This document shows positions 8,677 through 17,722 of a stretch of 64,000 bases of DNA, piece after piece. The notes below the pieces were generated by a model. That model was given only the letters and a program-made list of their open reading frames with translations, had not been told where the DNA came from and searched no databases. The stretch comes from JADJOY01 sp046331705 [NCBI: bacterium] (GTDB taxonomy: Bacteria; JADJOY01): assembly GCA_046331705.1 (NCBI GenBank), contig JAXLQJ010000007.1, positions 161,433-225,432 of the forward strand, written 5' to 3'. A program made the position numbers and the translations under genes. How positions within the stretch are numbered: position 1 is the stretch's first letter; each line of letters opens with the position of its first letter.

Positions 8677-9773
8677 GAACTGGCCGGCGGGCTCTCGACG
8701 TAGACGGCGGAAGCCGGCGCGGGAAGCACGCCGTGCTCCTCGTAGTACTTGTTGATGCGGGTCATGTACTTGTCGTGGAACTCGGAGTCGCGAGACGCGA
8801 GGCAGACGGGTCCAAGCTCGCGGTACTGACGGATCTGTTTCATGTCCGACCAGATCTCGGCCAGCGGTCGATCGCGCAGGCTGCCGAAGCTCGATTGGAT
8901 CACCGCGCACGGGATGACGTCGCCGTACGTGCTGATCGAGATCTTCTCGATGCCTGCGCCGCAGCCCTCCTTGAGCCAGTTCGACTGGCCATCCCAGCGC
9001 ACGTTGGGCTTCTCGAGCAGCTTCTCGATCCAACGCGAGCTCTCCGGCCGCAGCACCTCCGGCTCGAAGCGCGCCTGCCGCCCCACGGCCGCCGGGAAGC
9101 ACAGGTTGAGCAGCAGCTTCTCGCTGGTGGCGAAGTCGTGGAGCCGCCCGATGGTGCCGTCGTCGATCTTCTCCTGGGTGACGATGCTGTTCATCATCAC
9201 CAGGATTCCCTGGGATCGAGCGTTCTGGATCCCTTCGAGCGCCTTCTCGTGGGCACCCTTGTAGCGCCTCGACCGGTCGTGCACCTCCGGGCTGTCGCTG
9301 TCGACGCTCACGCCCATCGCATAGAGCCGAACGCGCTTGAGCTCGCGCGCCACCTCGGGTGTGAGGCGGATGGCGTTCGTCATCATCGTGGTCAGCCCGC
9401 GGTGGGGCTTCACGTGATCCAGGTACTCGAAGAGGTTCGGCTCGACCAGCGGCTCGCCACCGGCGAAGTTGATCACGACCGCGCCCAGGCGCAGGCACTG
9501 ATCGATGGCGTTCTTCATCTCGCGGGCGCTCAGCCGCTCGCGGCCCGGATCCTTCTCGTAGTCCGAGTAGCAGTGCTCGCACAGGCACTGACAGTCGAAC
9601 GTGACCGAGACGTCCACGCTGCGTAGCACGTCCCGTTTGAGCGCCACCAACTTGAAGTAGTTGGCGAGCAGCTTGGGAACGAGCTGCGGATAGCGGAGGA
9701 GATGGGGGCCGTGAACGAGCAGGCCCGGGTTGAACGCGAAGACGGGGCTCAAGAGCTCGCGGAACGAGGGCAT
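8673..9773 (-). CDS. Radical SAM protein with SPASM-like C terminus (B)
   Basis: This 366-residue protein has the radical-SAM motif CQCLCEHC near residue 62, then FAGGEPLV. A C-terminal region with CGAGIEKISI, VIPCAV and a later cysteine resembles a SPASM/twitch cluster domain. An N-terminal stretch of about 50 residues (FRELLSPVFAFNPG..., then ANYFKLVALKRDV) precedes the domain. This N-terminal layout is seen in several uncharacterised radical-SAM families. It overlaps the downstream radical-SAM gene by 4 bases. The order rSAM-rSAM-aminotransferase on one strand suggests a small biosynthetic operon. Confidence 0.88.
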   Translation of the reverse strand: MPSFRELLSPVFAFNPGLLVHGPHLLRYPQLVPKLLANYFKLVALKRDVLRSVDVSVTFDCQCLCEHCYSDYEKDPGRERLSAREMKNAIDQCLRLGAVVINFAGGEPLVEPNLFEYLDHVKPHRGLTTMMTNAIRLTPEVARELKRVRLYAMGVSVDSDSPEVHDRSRRYKGAHEKALEGIQNARSQGILVMMNSIVTQEKIDDGTIGRLHDFATSEKLLLNLCFPAAVGRQARFEPEVLRPESSRWIEKLLEKPNVRWDGQSNWLKEGCGAGIEKISISTYGDVIPCAVIQSSFGSLRDRPLAEIWSDMKQIRQYRELGPVCLASRDSEFHDKYMTRINKYYEEHGVLPAPASAVYVESPPASS

Positions 9774-9917
9774 TTCGTCGATGCCTATCAGCCGTCGGAG
9801 TCGGCGGGCGCGAGCGGAGTCACGAGGGGTGAGCGAGCGCGACTGTAGCTCCCGCCGGAGAAACGGGTCAAACCAACGTGCCGCGCGCCCTCGCCCCGGG
9901 CACGCGCACGGCGACGC

Positions 9918-10364
9918 TCACGCTTCCTCTTCGGGAATCCCGGCGGCGGCCAGCGCCGCGATCCACGCATCGAGCTCGTCGCGCGAGATCGCGCCACCTT
10001 GCCCCATGCCGGGGCAGCCTCGCGCGGCGGCGCGCCACGCCCGCGCACTTCGCACCAGCTCGGGCCAAAACGGCCATGCGCGACATTGCAGCGGCTTGAC
10101 CGGGTGGATCGTGCAGCCGCTGCCGTCGAAGAACCGGCAACCGCCACCGTCGACGTCCAGCACGAACCGTCCGCGCTCGACGCGCAAGTGGCGCCGCACG
10201 AACGTGCCGCGCGTGAGCCCCAGGAACGCGGCCGCGGCCTCCGCATCGTCGCGGGTGAAGTACACGTAGCCCGGACGCCGACAGCAATTCCCCGAGCGCT
10301 GGCAGGCGAACCGAAGCTCGCTCGCGTCGAGCCCAGCACCGCCGCCGTCGCGTTCGTCCGCCAC
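9918..10364 (-). CDS. YkgJ-type cysteine cluster protein
   Basis: This 148-residue protein has the conserved cysteine pattern of the YkgJ family: C-x6-CC near residue 20, GCRFF, GCTIHPVKPLQCRAWPFW, and a late RGCPGMG. Members are thought to hold a metal or iron-sulphur centre; the function is unsettled. The start is the GTG at 10364 (reads VADERDGG). The next gene rightward is divergent and is a B12-dependent radical-SAM enzyme, so the pair may share a control region. Confidence 0.82.
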   Translation of the reverse strand: MADERDGGGAGLDASELRFACQRSGNCCRRPGYVYFTRDDAEAAAAFLGLTRGTFVRRHLRVERGRFVLDVDGGGCRFFDGSGCTIHPVKPLQCRAWPFWPELVRSARAWRAAARGCPGMGQGGAISRDELDAWIAALAAAGIPEEEA

Positions 10365-10445
10365 GGCGACAACCTAGCGCATCGCCGCCGGGGCGAGCGC
10401 GGGGTCCCGCGGGAGGGCACGACGCGCTTGGCGACGCTCTTGGCT

Positions 10446-10475
10446 TTGACCCTGCGCTGCGCGCCTCGGTATCCT
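10446..10475 (+). promoter_or_regulatory. Candidate sigma70 promoter for the B12-radical SAM gene
   Basis: TTGACC (10446-10451) and TATCCT (10470-10475) are separated by 18 bases. The predicted start point near 10482 lies about 40 bases before the ATG at 10524. Confidence 0.5.
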
Positions 10476-10523
10476 GCGCGCCGTCTCGTGCCCCTCGCGC
10501 GCGGCGCCTTTCGATCCCAACTG

Positions 10524-12101
10524 ATGAGCGCGACCACGATTCGGGGCAAGACCCCGCTCCACGTCCTGTTCCTTCGGCCACCGCGTCATTACTGGCCGAT
10601 CATCAACGAAGACGACAATTTCCTGCTGCCGCTCGCCTACCCGACGCTCGCGGCGTACCTGCGCGCTCGGATGGACGACGTGCGCGTGGAGATCCTCGAT
10701 TGCTGCGCGCAACGACTCGGCTGGCGAAGCCTGGCGCGCACGCTGGCGGAGAAGCGCCCCGACGTGATCGCGATCGGCGAGAAGGTGGTCTACGCGCACG
10801 AAGCGCTGCGCGCGTTCCGACTCGCCCGCGAGCTGCTCCCCGGCGTGGTCACCGTGGGAGGCGGACACATCTTCTCGACGCTGCCCGAGTGGAGCCTCGC
10901 GGAATGCCCCGAGCTCGACTGGATCGTGCGCTTCGAGGGCGAGGAGACCTTGCGCGAGCTGCTCGAGGCGCTGCGCGCCGGCGACGACGCGACCTCGGTG
11001 GCCGGTATCGCGTATCGCCGCGGCGGCGCGGTCGTGAGCACCACCCCGCGCCAACCGATCGCCGACCTCGACTCGCTGCCCATCCCCGCCTACGACCTGG
11101 CGAAGCTGGACCTCTACTCGCCCTTCGGCCAGCTCTGGCCGCGCGCCGTCACGATCCAACGCGGTCGCGGCTGCATCGACGAGTGCTCGTTTTGCTCCTG
11201 GTGGGTCCAGGAAGGCAAGCACACCGAGGTCGACGGGCGGCTCGTGCACTCGAAGTTCTATCGCTCGAAGAGCGTCGAGCGCGTGGTTCAGGAAGTGGAG
11301 CTGCTCTACGAGAAGTACGGCGCCCGCTACCTCTTCTGGGTGGACGCCACCTGGAACCTCGACGACCGCTGGCTCGACGCGTTCTGCTCCGAGATCATCC
11401 GCCGCGACTACAAGCTCGGCTGGTGGGCGTTCTTCCGGACCGATCGCGTGGTGGAGCAAGACCGCAAGGGCGTGCTCGAGAAGATGGTGCGCGCCGGGTT
11501 GCGGCACGTCCTGGTGGGCGTCGAGCGCGCCGACACCGGGGACGTTGAGGAGCTCGAGAAGACCGGCTACGGCTACGAACGCACCCGCGAGGCGTTCCTG
11601 CTCCTCGAGCGGAAGTATCCGCAGGTGTTCCGTCAGGGCACCTTCCTCACGGGGATGCGTCACGACGACGAGCGCTCGATCAAGACGCTGCTCGACTACG
11701 CCCACGACTGCCGCCTCGACTTCGCGGCGTTCCACACGCTCACGCCTTTCCCCGGCACGCCGCTGTGGGATCGCGCGCATCGCGAAGGCTGGATCGAGGA
11801 GCACGATTTCGCGAAGTACGACATGTTCTATCCGGTGATGCCGACCCGGCACCTGAGCCGCGATGAGGTCGCCAGGCTCACCACCTGGTGCCAGCGGAAC
11901 TTCGTGCAGCGAAAGCCGCTGCGCTACCTCAAGGGCCTGGTGAGCCGCCATCCCATCCGCCGCCGACTGCATTGGTGGTTCCTGCTCTCGATCGGCCGGA
12001 TCCTGGCGCGCGACGCCTGGCAGAGCTTGCGTGGCGCCAAGAAGTTCGGCGGCTTCGCATCCGTCAACGCGCTCTGGAAGCCGGTCTGGTACGAGGCTTG
12101 A
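10524..12101 (+). CDS. B12-binding-domain radical SAM protein
   Basis: This 525-residue protein starts with a cobalamin-binding-like domain (HVLFLRPP, LPLAYPTLAAYLRAR, VTVGGGHIFSTLPEW, VRFEGEETLRELL). It continues with a radical-SAM domain with GCIDECSFCSWW near residue 220. Late motifs TPFPGTPLWD and the C-terminal hydrophobic/basic stretch (RRRLHWWFLLSIGR) are typical of B12-rSAM enzymes that methylate or rearrange lipids and secondary metabolites, such as hopanoid or bacteriochlorophyll modification. The ATG at 10524 is preferred, since earlier in-frame codons lie upstream of the predicted promoter. It shares the region with the radical-SAM/aminotransferase set on the opposite strand. The substrate is not predictable. 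Confidence 0.88.
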   Translation: MSATTIRGKTPLHVLFLRPPRHYWPIINEDDNFLLPLAYPTLAAYLRARMDDVRVEILDCCAQRLGWRSLARTLAEKRPDVIAIGEKVVYAHEALRAFRLARELLPGVVTVGGGHIFSTLPEWSLAECPELDWIVRFEGEETLRELLEALRAGDDATSVAGIAYRRGGAVVSTTPRQPIADLDSLPIPAYDLAKLDLYSPFGQLWPRAVTIQRGRGCIDECSFCSWWVQEGKHTEVDGRLVHSKFYRSKSVERVVQEVELLYEKYGARYLFWVDATWNLDDRWLDAFCSEIIRRDYKLGWWAFFRTDRVVEQDRKGVLEKMVRAGLRHVLVGVERADTGDVEELEKTGYGYERTREAFLLLERKYPQVFRQGTFLTGMRHDDERSIKTLLDYAHDCRLDFAAFHTLTPFPGTPLWDRAHREGWIEEHDFAKYDMFYPVMPTRHLSRDEVARLTTWCQRNFVQRKPLRYLKGLVSRHPIRRRLHWWFLLSIGRILARDAWQSLRGAKKFGGFASVNALWKPVWYEA

Positions 12102-12260
12102 TCCCGGCCTTGCTTGCCTCACCCCACCCCGCGTGAAAAGCTCGTCCGCGCTCGCTGCCCCGCGAGCGCTCGACCGGCCATCGCCGAGCGAGCTGCGCTT
12201 CCCAAGCCCCCCCGCGTTCTCGAGCCGCCGACCCGGCGCGCGATCGCACCCGGTGTCCGA

Positions 12261-13745
12261 GTGACCACACAGCTCTTCTCAGACCGAACCTTCGCCGATC
12301 TTCCGCTCCCGGAATCGCTGGCCCGCGGCATCGCGGACGCCGGCTTTCACCGGCTCACACGAATCCAGGCGGAGACGCTGCCGCTGGCGCTCGCGGGCAA
12401 GGACCTCGCGGCACAATCGCAGACCGGCACGGGAAAGACCGCCGCGTTCCTGATCGCGCTCTTCGCGCGACTGATGCGCGACGAGTCTCGAACCCGCGGT
12501 CGCCCGGGAGCGCTGGTGATCGCGCCGACGCGCGAGCTGGCCGTCCAGATCCGCGACGAGGCCGAGATCCTGGGCAGCCACACCGGGGTGGTCACGGCAG
12601 CGGTATTCGGCGGCATCGACTACCAGGGGCAGGCGCAGCGCCTCGGCAAGGGCGTCGACGTGGTGATCGGCACGCCGGGGCGCCTGATCGACTTCCTGCG
12701 CACGGGTGTGCTCGACGTCAGCGCGGTGGGGATGCTGGTGATCGACGAAGCCGACCGGATGTTCGACATGGGCTTCATCAAGGACATCCGCTTCCTCCTC
12801 CGCCGCCTGCCGAAGGCCGGCGTCCGGCAGTCGATGCTCTTCAGCGCGACGCTCAGCCCGCGCGTGCTCGAGCTCGCCTACGAGCACATGAACGATGCGG
12901 TGAAGGTCGCGGTGGCGCCGGAGCAAGTCACCGCGCACCACGCCGAGCAGATCCTCTACCACGTCTCCAAGGAGGAGAAGGTCGGTCTGCTCTTGGGGCT
13001 GCTCGAGCGCGAGCGGCCGACGCGCACGCTGGTGTTCGTGAACACCAAGGCCGAGGCCGCGCGGCTCACGTTCAAGCTCACGCACAACGGCTTCCCCGCC
13101 GAGCTTCTGACCGCGGACTTGAGCCAGAAGGATCGGCTGCGGCTGGTGGAGCGCTTCAAGCGCGGCGAGGTCCCGATCGTGGTCGCGAGCGACGTGGCGT
13201 CACGCGGCATCCACGTGGAAGGCATCAGTCACGTCTTCAACTACGACCTGCCGCAGGACGCCGAGGACTACGTGCACCGCATCGGCCGCACCGCGCGCGT
13301 CGGCGAGGTCGGCAAGGCGGTGAGCCTGGCGTGCGAGGAGTTCGTGTTCTCGCTGGAAGCCATCGAGGAGCTGATCGGCGAGCGCATTCGCGTGGAGTGG
13401 GCGGACGAGGGACTGGTGCGCCCCGACCGCGCTCCCGCGTACGTGCGACCGCGGCGCCCGGGCGGACCACCGGGGCGCCGCCCCGAGCCGTCGCGTGGCG
13501 GCAGGGATCGCGGCGGCCCGCCACGATCGCGCGAGCGACGCGGTGGCGCCGGTTCGGCCGCCAACGCGCCATCCCCCAGCAGCACGAGCACTCCCGGCAC
13601 CCCGCCGAACCCCGGGGCAGCCCCGCGCGCCTCCGGAAGCGATGCGGACTCCAGCGGCGACACGCTCCGTTTCTCGCGGCACGGCGGACGCCGACGTCGC
13701 TCGGGCCCGAAGCCCTCGGGCGGCGGCACCGCGGAAGGCACGTGA
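12261..13745 (+). CDS. rhlE: DEAD-box ATP-dependent RNA helicase (RhlE-like)
   Basis: This cytoplasmic RNA helicase unwinds short RNA duplexes in ribosome assembly or RNA decay. All core motifs are present: FADLPLPESL and the Q-motif IQAETLPLAL, Walker A AQSQTGTGKT, PTRELAVQ, GTPGRLIDF, DEAD in VIDEADRMFD, SAT, LVFVNTK, ASDVASRGIHV and HRIGRTARVG. The last 100 residues are a low-complexity RGG/Pro/Ser tail that may bind RNA. I place the start at GTG 12261 (VTTQLFSDRTF), where homology begins. An in-frame ATG at 12114 would add 49 residues of unlike composition. Confidence 0.92.
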   Translation: MTTQLFSDRTFADLPLPESLARGIADAGFHRLTRIQAETLPLALAGKDLAAQSQTGTGKTAAFLIALFARLMRDESRTRGRPGALVIAPTRELAVQIRDEAEILGSHTGVVTAAVFGGIDYQGQAQRLGKGVDVVIGTPGRLIDFLRTGVLDVSAVGMLVIDEADRMFDMGFIKDIRFLLRRLPKAGVRQSMLFSATLSPRVLELAYEHMNDAVKVAVAPEQVTAHHAEQILYHVSKEEKVGLLLGLLERERPTRTLVFVNTKAEAARLTFKLTHNGFPAELLTADLSQKDRLRLVERFKRGEVPIVVASDVASRGIHVEGISHVFNYDLPQDAEDYVHRIGRTARVGEVGKAVSLACEEFVFSLEAIEELIGERIRVEWADEGLVRPDRAPAYVRPRRPGGPPGRRPEPSRGGRDRGGPPRSRERRGGAGSAANAPSPSSTSTPGTPPNPGAAPRASGSDADSSGDTLRFSRHGGRRRRSGPKPSGGGTAEGT

Positions 13746-13817
13746 CCGCGGGGCGGCGTGTCAGCGAGCGCACCACCGATCGCGGCCCCGCCCGCCCCGC
13801 GTCGCCCGCACGCGACG

Positions 13818-14996
13818 ATGACTGACCGATCGAGCCTCTTCGCGCCTGCCATCGATGCCGGGCAGGCGCCCTTCCTCGCGCGCGTGCAAGCACGCTGGCG
13901 CGAGGTGCGCTTCGAGCGCGGCGAGCGCGACATCCACCACGCGATTCGCGCGCTGGCCGATGGCGACGCGCTCGGGCCCGAGCTCGCCGCGCGCGTCTTC
14001 GAGCAGATCACGGCCGGCGAAGAGGACGAGCTCGACGTCGCCGCGTTCCTGATCGGCACCGCACCGGACGCGCTCGCGCCAGCCACCATCGCCGCCTGCG
14101 CAGGCGTGATGCGCGCACGCGCCCACCGCATCCGCCCGCAGGTGTCAGGCCCGCTGGCGGACACGTGCGGCACCGGCGGTGACGGCTTCAAGACCCTCAA
14201 CGTCTCGACCGCCGCCGCGCTGGTGCTGGTGTCGTGCGGCGTGCCCGTGGCGAAGCACGGCAACCGTGCCATCACCTCCAGCTGCGGCAGCGCCGACGTG
14301 CTCGAGGCGATGGGAGTCGCGATCGACCTCGAGCCCGAGCACGTGACCCGCGTCATCGAGCGTGCCGAGATCGGCTTCCTGTTCGCGCCCCGTTTCCACC
14401 CGTCGATGCGCTTCGTCCAACCGGTTCGACGCCAGCTCGCCAACGAGGGCCATGCGATCGGTCGATCGCTGAAGACGGTGTTCAACGTGCTCGGTCCGCT
14501 CACGAATCCCGCCGACGCGGCCATTCAGATCGTCGGGGTGTACGCGGCGGAGCTGGTCGAGCCGGTGGCGCGCGCGCTCGCGGCGCTCGGTTTGGCGCGC
14601 GGGCTGGTGGTTCACGGCGCCGGTCCCGGCGGCGAGGCGATGGACGAGATCTCGCCGTTCGGCCCGACGCTGGCGGCGGCGATCGCACCCGATGGCTCGG
14701 TCAGGCGGCTCGAGCTCGACCCGGGCGAGCTCGGCGTTCGCGCCGTGGCGCCGGATCGCGTGGCGCCGGCCGATACGGTGGCCGCGAACGCGGAGCGAGT
14801 TCGTGCGATCCTGGGCGGCGCCGACGATCCCGCACGCGAGCTGATCGCGCTCAACGCCGGTGCCGCGCTGTGGATCGCGGACCGCGCCGCGGACCTTCGC
14901 TCCGGCCTGGTCGACGCGCGCAACGAGCTTCGCTCGGGAAGGCCCCTCCAATGCCTCGAACGCCTCGTCGAAGCGGCACCTCGCCAAGCCCCCTGA
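13818..14996 (+). CDS. trpD: Anthranilate phosphoribosyltransferase
   Basis: TrpD joins anthranilate to PRPP in tryptophan synthesis. The protein (392 residues) has the PRPP loop [18 protein letters not shown], the anthranilate-binding [31 protein letters not shown] and [11 protein letters not shown]. All family-defining residues are present. A start at ATG 13818 leaves about 38 residues ahead of the usual domain start, and GTG 13758 is another option. It lies apart from other trp genes and overlaps ruvB by 46 bases, so this is a mixed-function pair. Confidence 0.92.
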   Translation: MTDRSSLFAPAIDAGQAPFLARVQARWREVRFERGERDIHHAIRALADGDALGPELAARVFEQITAGEEDELDVAAFLIGTAPDALAPATIAACAGVMRARAHRIRPQVSGPLADTCGTGGDGFKTLNVSTAAALVLVSCGVPVAKHGNRAITSSCGSADVLEAMGVAIDLEPEHVTRVIERAEIGFLFAPRFHPSMRFVQPVRRQLANEGHAIGRSLKTVFNVLGPLTNPADAAIQIVGVYAAELVEPVARALAALGLARGLVVHGAGPGGEAMDEISPFGPTLAAAIAPDGSVRRLELDPGELGVRAVAPDRVAPADTVAANAERVRAILGGADDPARELIALNAGAALWIADRAADLRSGLVDARNELRSGRPLQCLERLVEAAPRQAP

Positions 14997-16084
14997 CCAC
15001 ACGCGAGACCCGCGAGGTCGAGGACGTTCGCGACGATCTGCGGCCCGCGCGCGACGTCGCGCCGGCGCTCGCTCGGCCCGACGAGGCCGACGAGAATCGC
15101 ATTCGACCGGAGCGGCTCGACGACTACGTCGGCCAGGCGGGCGTCAAGGAGAACCTGCGCGTCTTCGTGCGCGCCGCACTCGAGCGCGGCGAGCCGCTCG
15201 ATCACGTGCTCCTCAGCGGCCCGCCGGGACTCGGCAAGTCGACCCTCGCGCGGATCATCGCCCACGAGCTCGGCACACGCATCCACACCACCTCGGGACC
15301 CATCCTGGAGCGCCCGGCGGACCTCGCCGCGATCCTCACGAGCCTCGAGAAGAACGACGTCCTCTTCATCGACGAGATCCACCGCATGCGGCCGGTCGTC
15401 GAGGAGATCCTCTATCCGGCCCTCGAGGATTTCGAGCTCGACATCCTGATCGGCCAGGGGCCGGACGCGCGCAGCGTGCGCATCCCCGTGACGCCCTTCA
15501 CGCTGGTGGGCGCCACCACGCGCACGGGCTTGCTCACGTCGCCGCTGCGGGCACGATTCGGCGTGACGGCTCACCTCGACTTCTACGGCATCGAGGAGCT
15601 CGCCGCGATCGTCGAGCGCGCCTCGACGATCTACGGCATCCCCATCGAGCGCGCCGGAGCACGCGAGATCGCGCAGCGTTCGCGCGGCACGCCGCGCACG
15701 GCCAATCGGCTGCTGCGGCGGGTGCGTGACTTCGCCCAGGTGTTGAATCGGCAAGCGATCGACGCCGCCGTCGCGGATCAGGCGCTGGCGCGGCTCGGCG
15801 TGGACCGCCTCGGGCTCGACGCCCTCGACCGCCGCTATCTCGATGCGGTGGGAGTGAAGTTCGAGGGTGGGCCCGTGGGGCTCGCCACCATCGCCGCCGC
15901 GCTGGGCGAGACCGAGGACACCATCGAGGAGGTCGTCGAGCCCTTCCTGGTGCAGCTGGGCTTCATCGACCGGACGCCGCGCGGTCGCACGCTCACCCGC
16001 CGGGCCGCCGGCCATCTCGGGCTGGCGCTGGCGAGCCCGGAGCCGCTCGCTCAGCCCGAGCTCTTCGACGGGCGCAACCGCTGA
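14951..16084 (+). CDS. ruvB: Holliday junction branch migration helicase RuvB
   Basis: RuvB is the AAA+ motor of the RuvAB complex that drives branch migration during recombination. The 377-residue sequence shows [11 protein letters not shown], Walker [30 protein letters not shown], sensor [18 protein letters not shown] and the C-terminal winged helix ([25 protein letters not shown]). The ATG at 14951 lies inside the end of trpD, giving a 46-base overlap. The N terminus has about 45 extra residues before the conserved core. ruvA and ruvC are not in the window. Confidence 0.95.
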   Translation: MPRTPRRSGTSPSPLTTRETREVEDVRDDLRPARDVAPALARPDEADENRIRPERLDDYVGQAGVKENLRVFVRAALERGEPLDHVLLSGPPGLGKSTLARIIAHELGTRIHTTSGPILERPADLAAILTSLEKNDVLFIDEIHRMRPVVEEILYPALEDFELDILIGQGPDARSVRIPVTPFTLVGATTRTGLLTSPLRARFGVTAHLDFYGIEELAAIVERASTIYGIPIERAGAREIAQRSRGTPRTANRLLRRVRDFAQVLNRQAIDAAVADQALARLGVDRLGLDALDRRYLDAVGVKFEGGPVGLATIAAALGETEDTIEEVVEPFLVQLGFIDRTPRGRTLTRRAAGHLGLALASPEPLAQPELFDGRNR

Positions 16085-16085
16085 G

Positions 16086-16111
16086 GGGACGTCGCCGCCA
16101 AGCGACGTCCC
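16086..16111. terminator. 10-bp hairpin between convergent ruvB and cyclophilin genes
   Basis: Arms 16086-16095 and 16102-16111 pair perfectly with a 6-base loop, one base past the ruvB stop. It lies in the short gap between two convergent genes and is probably a two-way terminator. There is no T-run. Confidence 0.6.
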
Positions 16112-16132
16112 GCCGCGGATGCGCCCGCGCCT

Positions 16133-16708
16133 TCAGGCGCGATAGACCTCGATCTGGTGCAGCACCACGGCCTGGCGCGGGCGATCCTGCGCCGCCGTGG
16201 GAGTGCCAGCGATCTTGCTCACCACGTCCAACCCTTCGACGACCTGCCCGAACACGGTGTGCCGGTTGTCGAGGTGCGGCGTGGGGACCTCGGTGATGAA
16301 GAACTGCGAGCCGTTCGTGCCCGGGCCGGCGTTGGCCATCGAGAGCACGCCTTTCCCCGAATGCTTTCGCTTTGGGCTGAACTCGTCCTTGAAGCGCCAG
16401 CCAGGCCCGCCGCGCCCGGTGCCCTCGGGATCGCCGCCTTGGATCATGAAGTTCTTGATGACGCGGTGGAAGACCGTGCCCGAGTAGAGCGGCTCGCGCG
16501 TCTTCGCGCCAGCGGGATTCGTCCACTCCACCGCTCCCGTCGCGAGCGCCACGAAGTTCGCCACCGTGCGTGGCGCATCGTCCTCGAAGAGCTCGGCGAC
16601 CATGTCGCCCATCGAGGTCTTGATGCGGCACATGAGCTTGCCCGTGCCGGGCACGGATTCGCTCGCGGGGACCGCGGGAGTGTCGAGACCTTGGGAACCG
16701 AATGCCAT
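16133..16708 (-). CDS. Cyclophilin-type peptidyl-prolyl cis-trans isomerase
   Basis: This 191-residue cyclophilin catalyses proline isomerisation during protein folding. It shows [15 protein letters not shown] with the catalytic arginine, [16 protein letters not shown] and the late [14 protein letters not shown]. There is no clear signal peptide. The first 25 residues are Ala/Pro/Ser-rich, so it is probably cytoplasmic. It is monocistronic and convergent with ruvB. Confidence 0.92.
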   Translation of the reverse strand: MAFGSQGLDTPAVPASESVPGTGKLMCRIKTSMGDMVAELFEDDAPRTVANFVALATGAVEWTNPAGAKTREPLYSGTVFHRVIKNFMIQGGDPEGTGRGGPGWRFKDEFSPKRKHSGKGVLSMANAGPGTNGSQFFITEVPTPHLDNRHTVFGQVVEGLDVVSKIAGTPTAAQDRPRQAVVLHQIEVYRA

Positions 16709-16846
16709 GGGAGAAACCTCGCAGTTCGTGTGGGGAATGCCAGGTGCGGCCGCTGCTCGTCACGCGTGCGATCGAGCCCGCGGTGCACCGCGCGACGATA
16801 ACGGATGGGGAACGGCGTCACAATCGAATCGTGCGTGCTCGTTTGC

Positions 16847-16875
16847 TTGCGACCCGGAGAACGCATCCATAGACT
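16847..16875 (+). promoter_or_regulatory. Candidate promoter giving a leaderless XRE mRNA
   Basis: TTGCGA (16847-16852) and TAGACT (16870-16875) are separated by exactly 17 bases. The expected start point, about 7 bases on, falls at or next to the GTG at 16883. Confidence 0.5.
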
Positions 16876-16882
16876 GCGCGGC

Positions 16883-17149
16883 GTGCTCGATCGAGAACGA
16901 CTCGCTCGCGCTCGTCTCGAGCGCAACCTCAGTCAAGCGGACGCCGCTCGCGAGCTACAGGTCAGCCGCTCGGAGTACGGGCGCTGGGAACGCGGCCTCA
17001 CGCAGCCTCGCCCCCAGCACCTCATTCGCATCGCGCGGTTCTGCCGGTGCGAGATCGAGGACATCCGCATTCCCGGGCCCGACGGATACGTGCTCACCCA
17101 CCGCCGGCCCGGTCGCATCCGCGCCGACGTTCCCGATCGCGACGCTTAG
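16883..17149 (+). CDS. Small XRE-family helix-turn-helix protein
   Basis: This 88-residue DNA-binding protein consists almost only of a Cro/C1-type HTH: ARLERNLSQADAARELQVS, then RSEYGRWERGLTQPRPQHL. A short tail follows. I prefer GTG 16883 over an in-frame ATG at 16805, because the best promoter (TTGCGA-N17-TAGACT) lies between them and would give a transcript starting at this codon. No signal or dimerisation domain is seen. Target genes are unknown; it is divergent from the cyclophilin gene. Confidence 0.75.
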   Translation: MLDRERLARARLERNLSQADAARELQVSRSEYGRWERGLTQPRPQHLIRIARFCRCEIEDIRIPGPDGYVLTHRRPGRIRADVPDRDA

Positions 17150-17230
17150 GGCGGCCGCGTCTCGCGCGCGCCGAGCGTGCGCCGTGCCGATCGCCGGCGG
17201 CCGGCGCGACCTCACCCGGCGGACGCGCGA

Positions 17231-17509
17231 TCAGATCGGCTCGATCGCGATGTCGCCCATCACCACGCCTTGACAGCACAGGCGGTTGCGCGGTCCGGCG
17301 TCGTTCATGCGCAACGTCTCGCGCTCGTTCGCGCCCATCGGCTGGAAGTTCTCGAGGCCCTCGTGAACGATGAGCATGCACGTGCCGCATTGCCCCTCGC
17401 GGCACCCGAACGGCACGCTCGCGCCCTGCTGATCGACGAGCTCGGCGAGCGGCGTTCCCACCGCGCACTCGACGGTGCGGTTGTCCATGATGAAGCGAAC
17501 CTTGGGCAT
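17231..17509 (-). CDS. [2Fe-2S] plant-type ferredoxin
   Basis: This 92-residue electron carrier has the ferredoxin cluster motif GCREGQCGTC followed by a distant C in RLCCQ, so all four cluster cysteines are present (C-x4-C-x2-C...C). The fold start MPKVRFIMDNRTVE is typical. It may serve an oxygenase or reductase such as a steroid or aromatic hydroxylase, but no partner is adjacent. It is transcribed alone. Confidence 0.88.
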   Translation of the reverse strand: MPKVRFIMDNRTVECAVGTPLAELVDQQGASVPFGCREGQCGTCMLIVHEGLENFQPMGANERETLRMNDAGPRNRLCCQGVVMGDIAIEPI

Positions 17510-17722
17510 CGGGCCTCTCTCCTCTGGCAGCTCTTGCAGCGCGTGGTGCGATGAAGGCGGCGCAGATTAGCCGAGCCCCCCTACCCCAGCAAGAACGCGC
17601 CGCGCCGACCAACGATCGCTCGATCGCCTCGAAAGAGCCTTCTTCGGCCTGCATCCTGCGGCTAGAATCGCGCGCCCTGCGCGTCCGCAGCTCGCGGCCG
17701 CGGTGCCGACGGAGGCTGGTCC

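Noticed and set aside
12114-12260. N-terminal extension of the DEAD-box helicase from ATG 12114
   Set aside because: The 49 added residues are unlike the family and precede the conserved start at GTG 12261.
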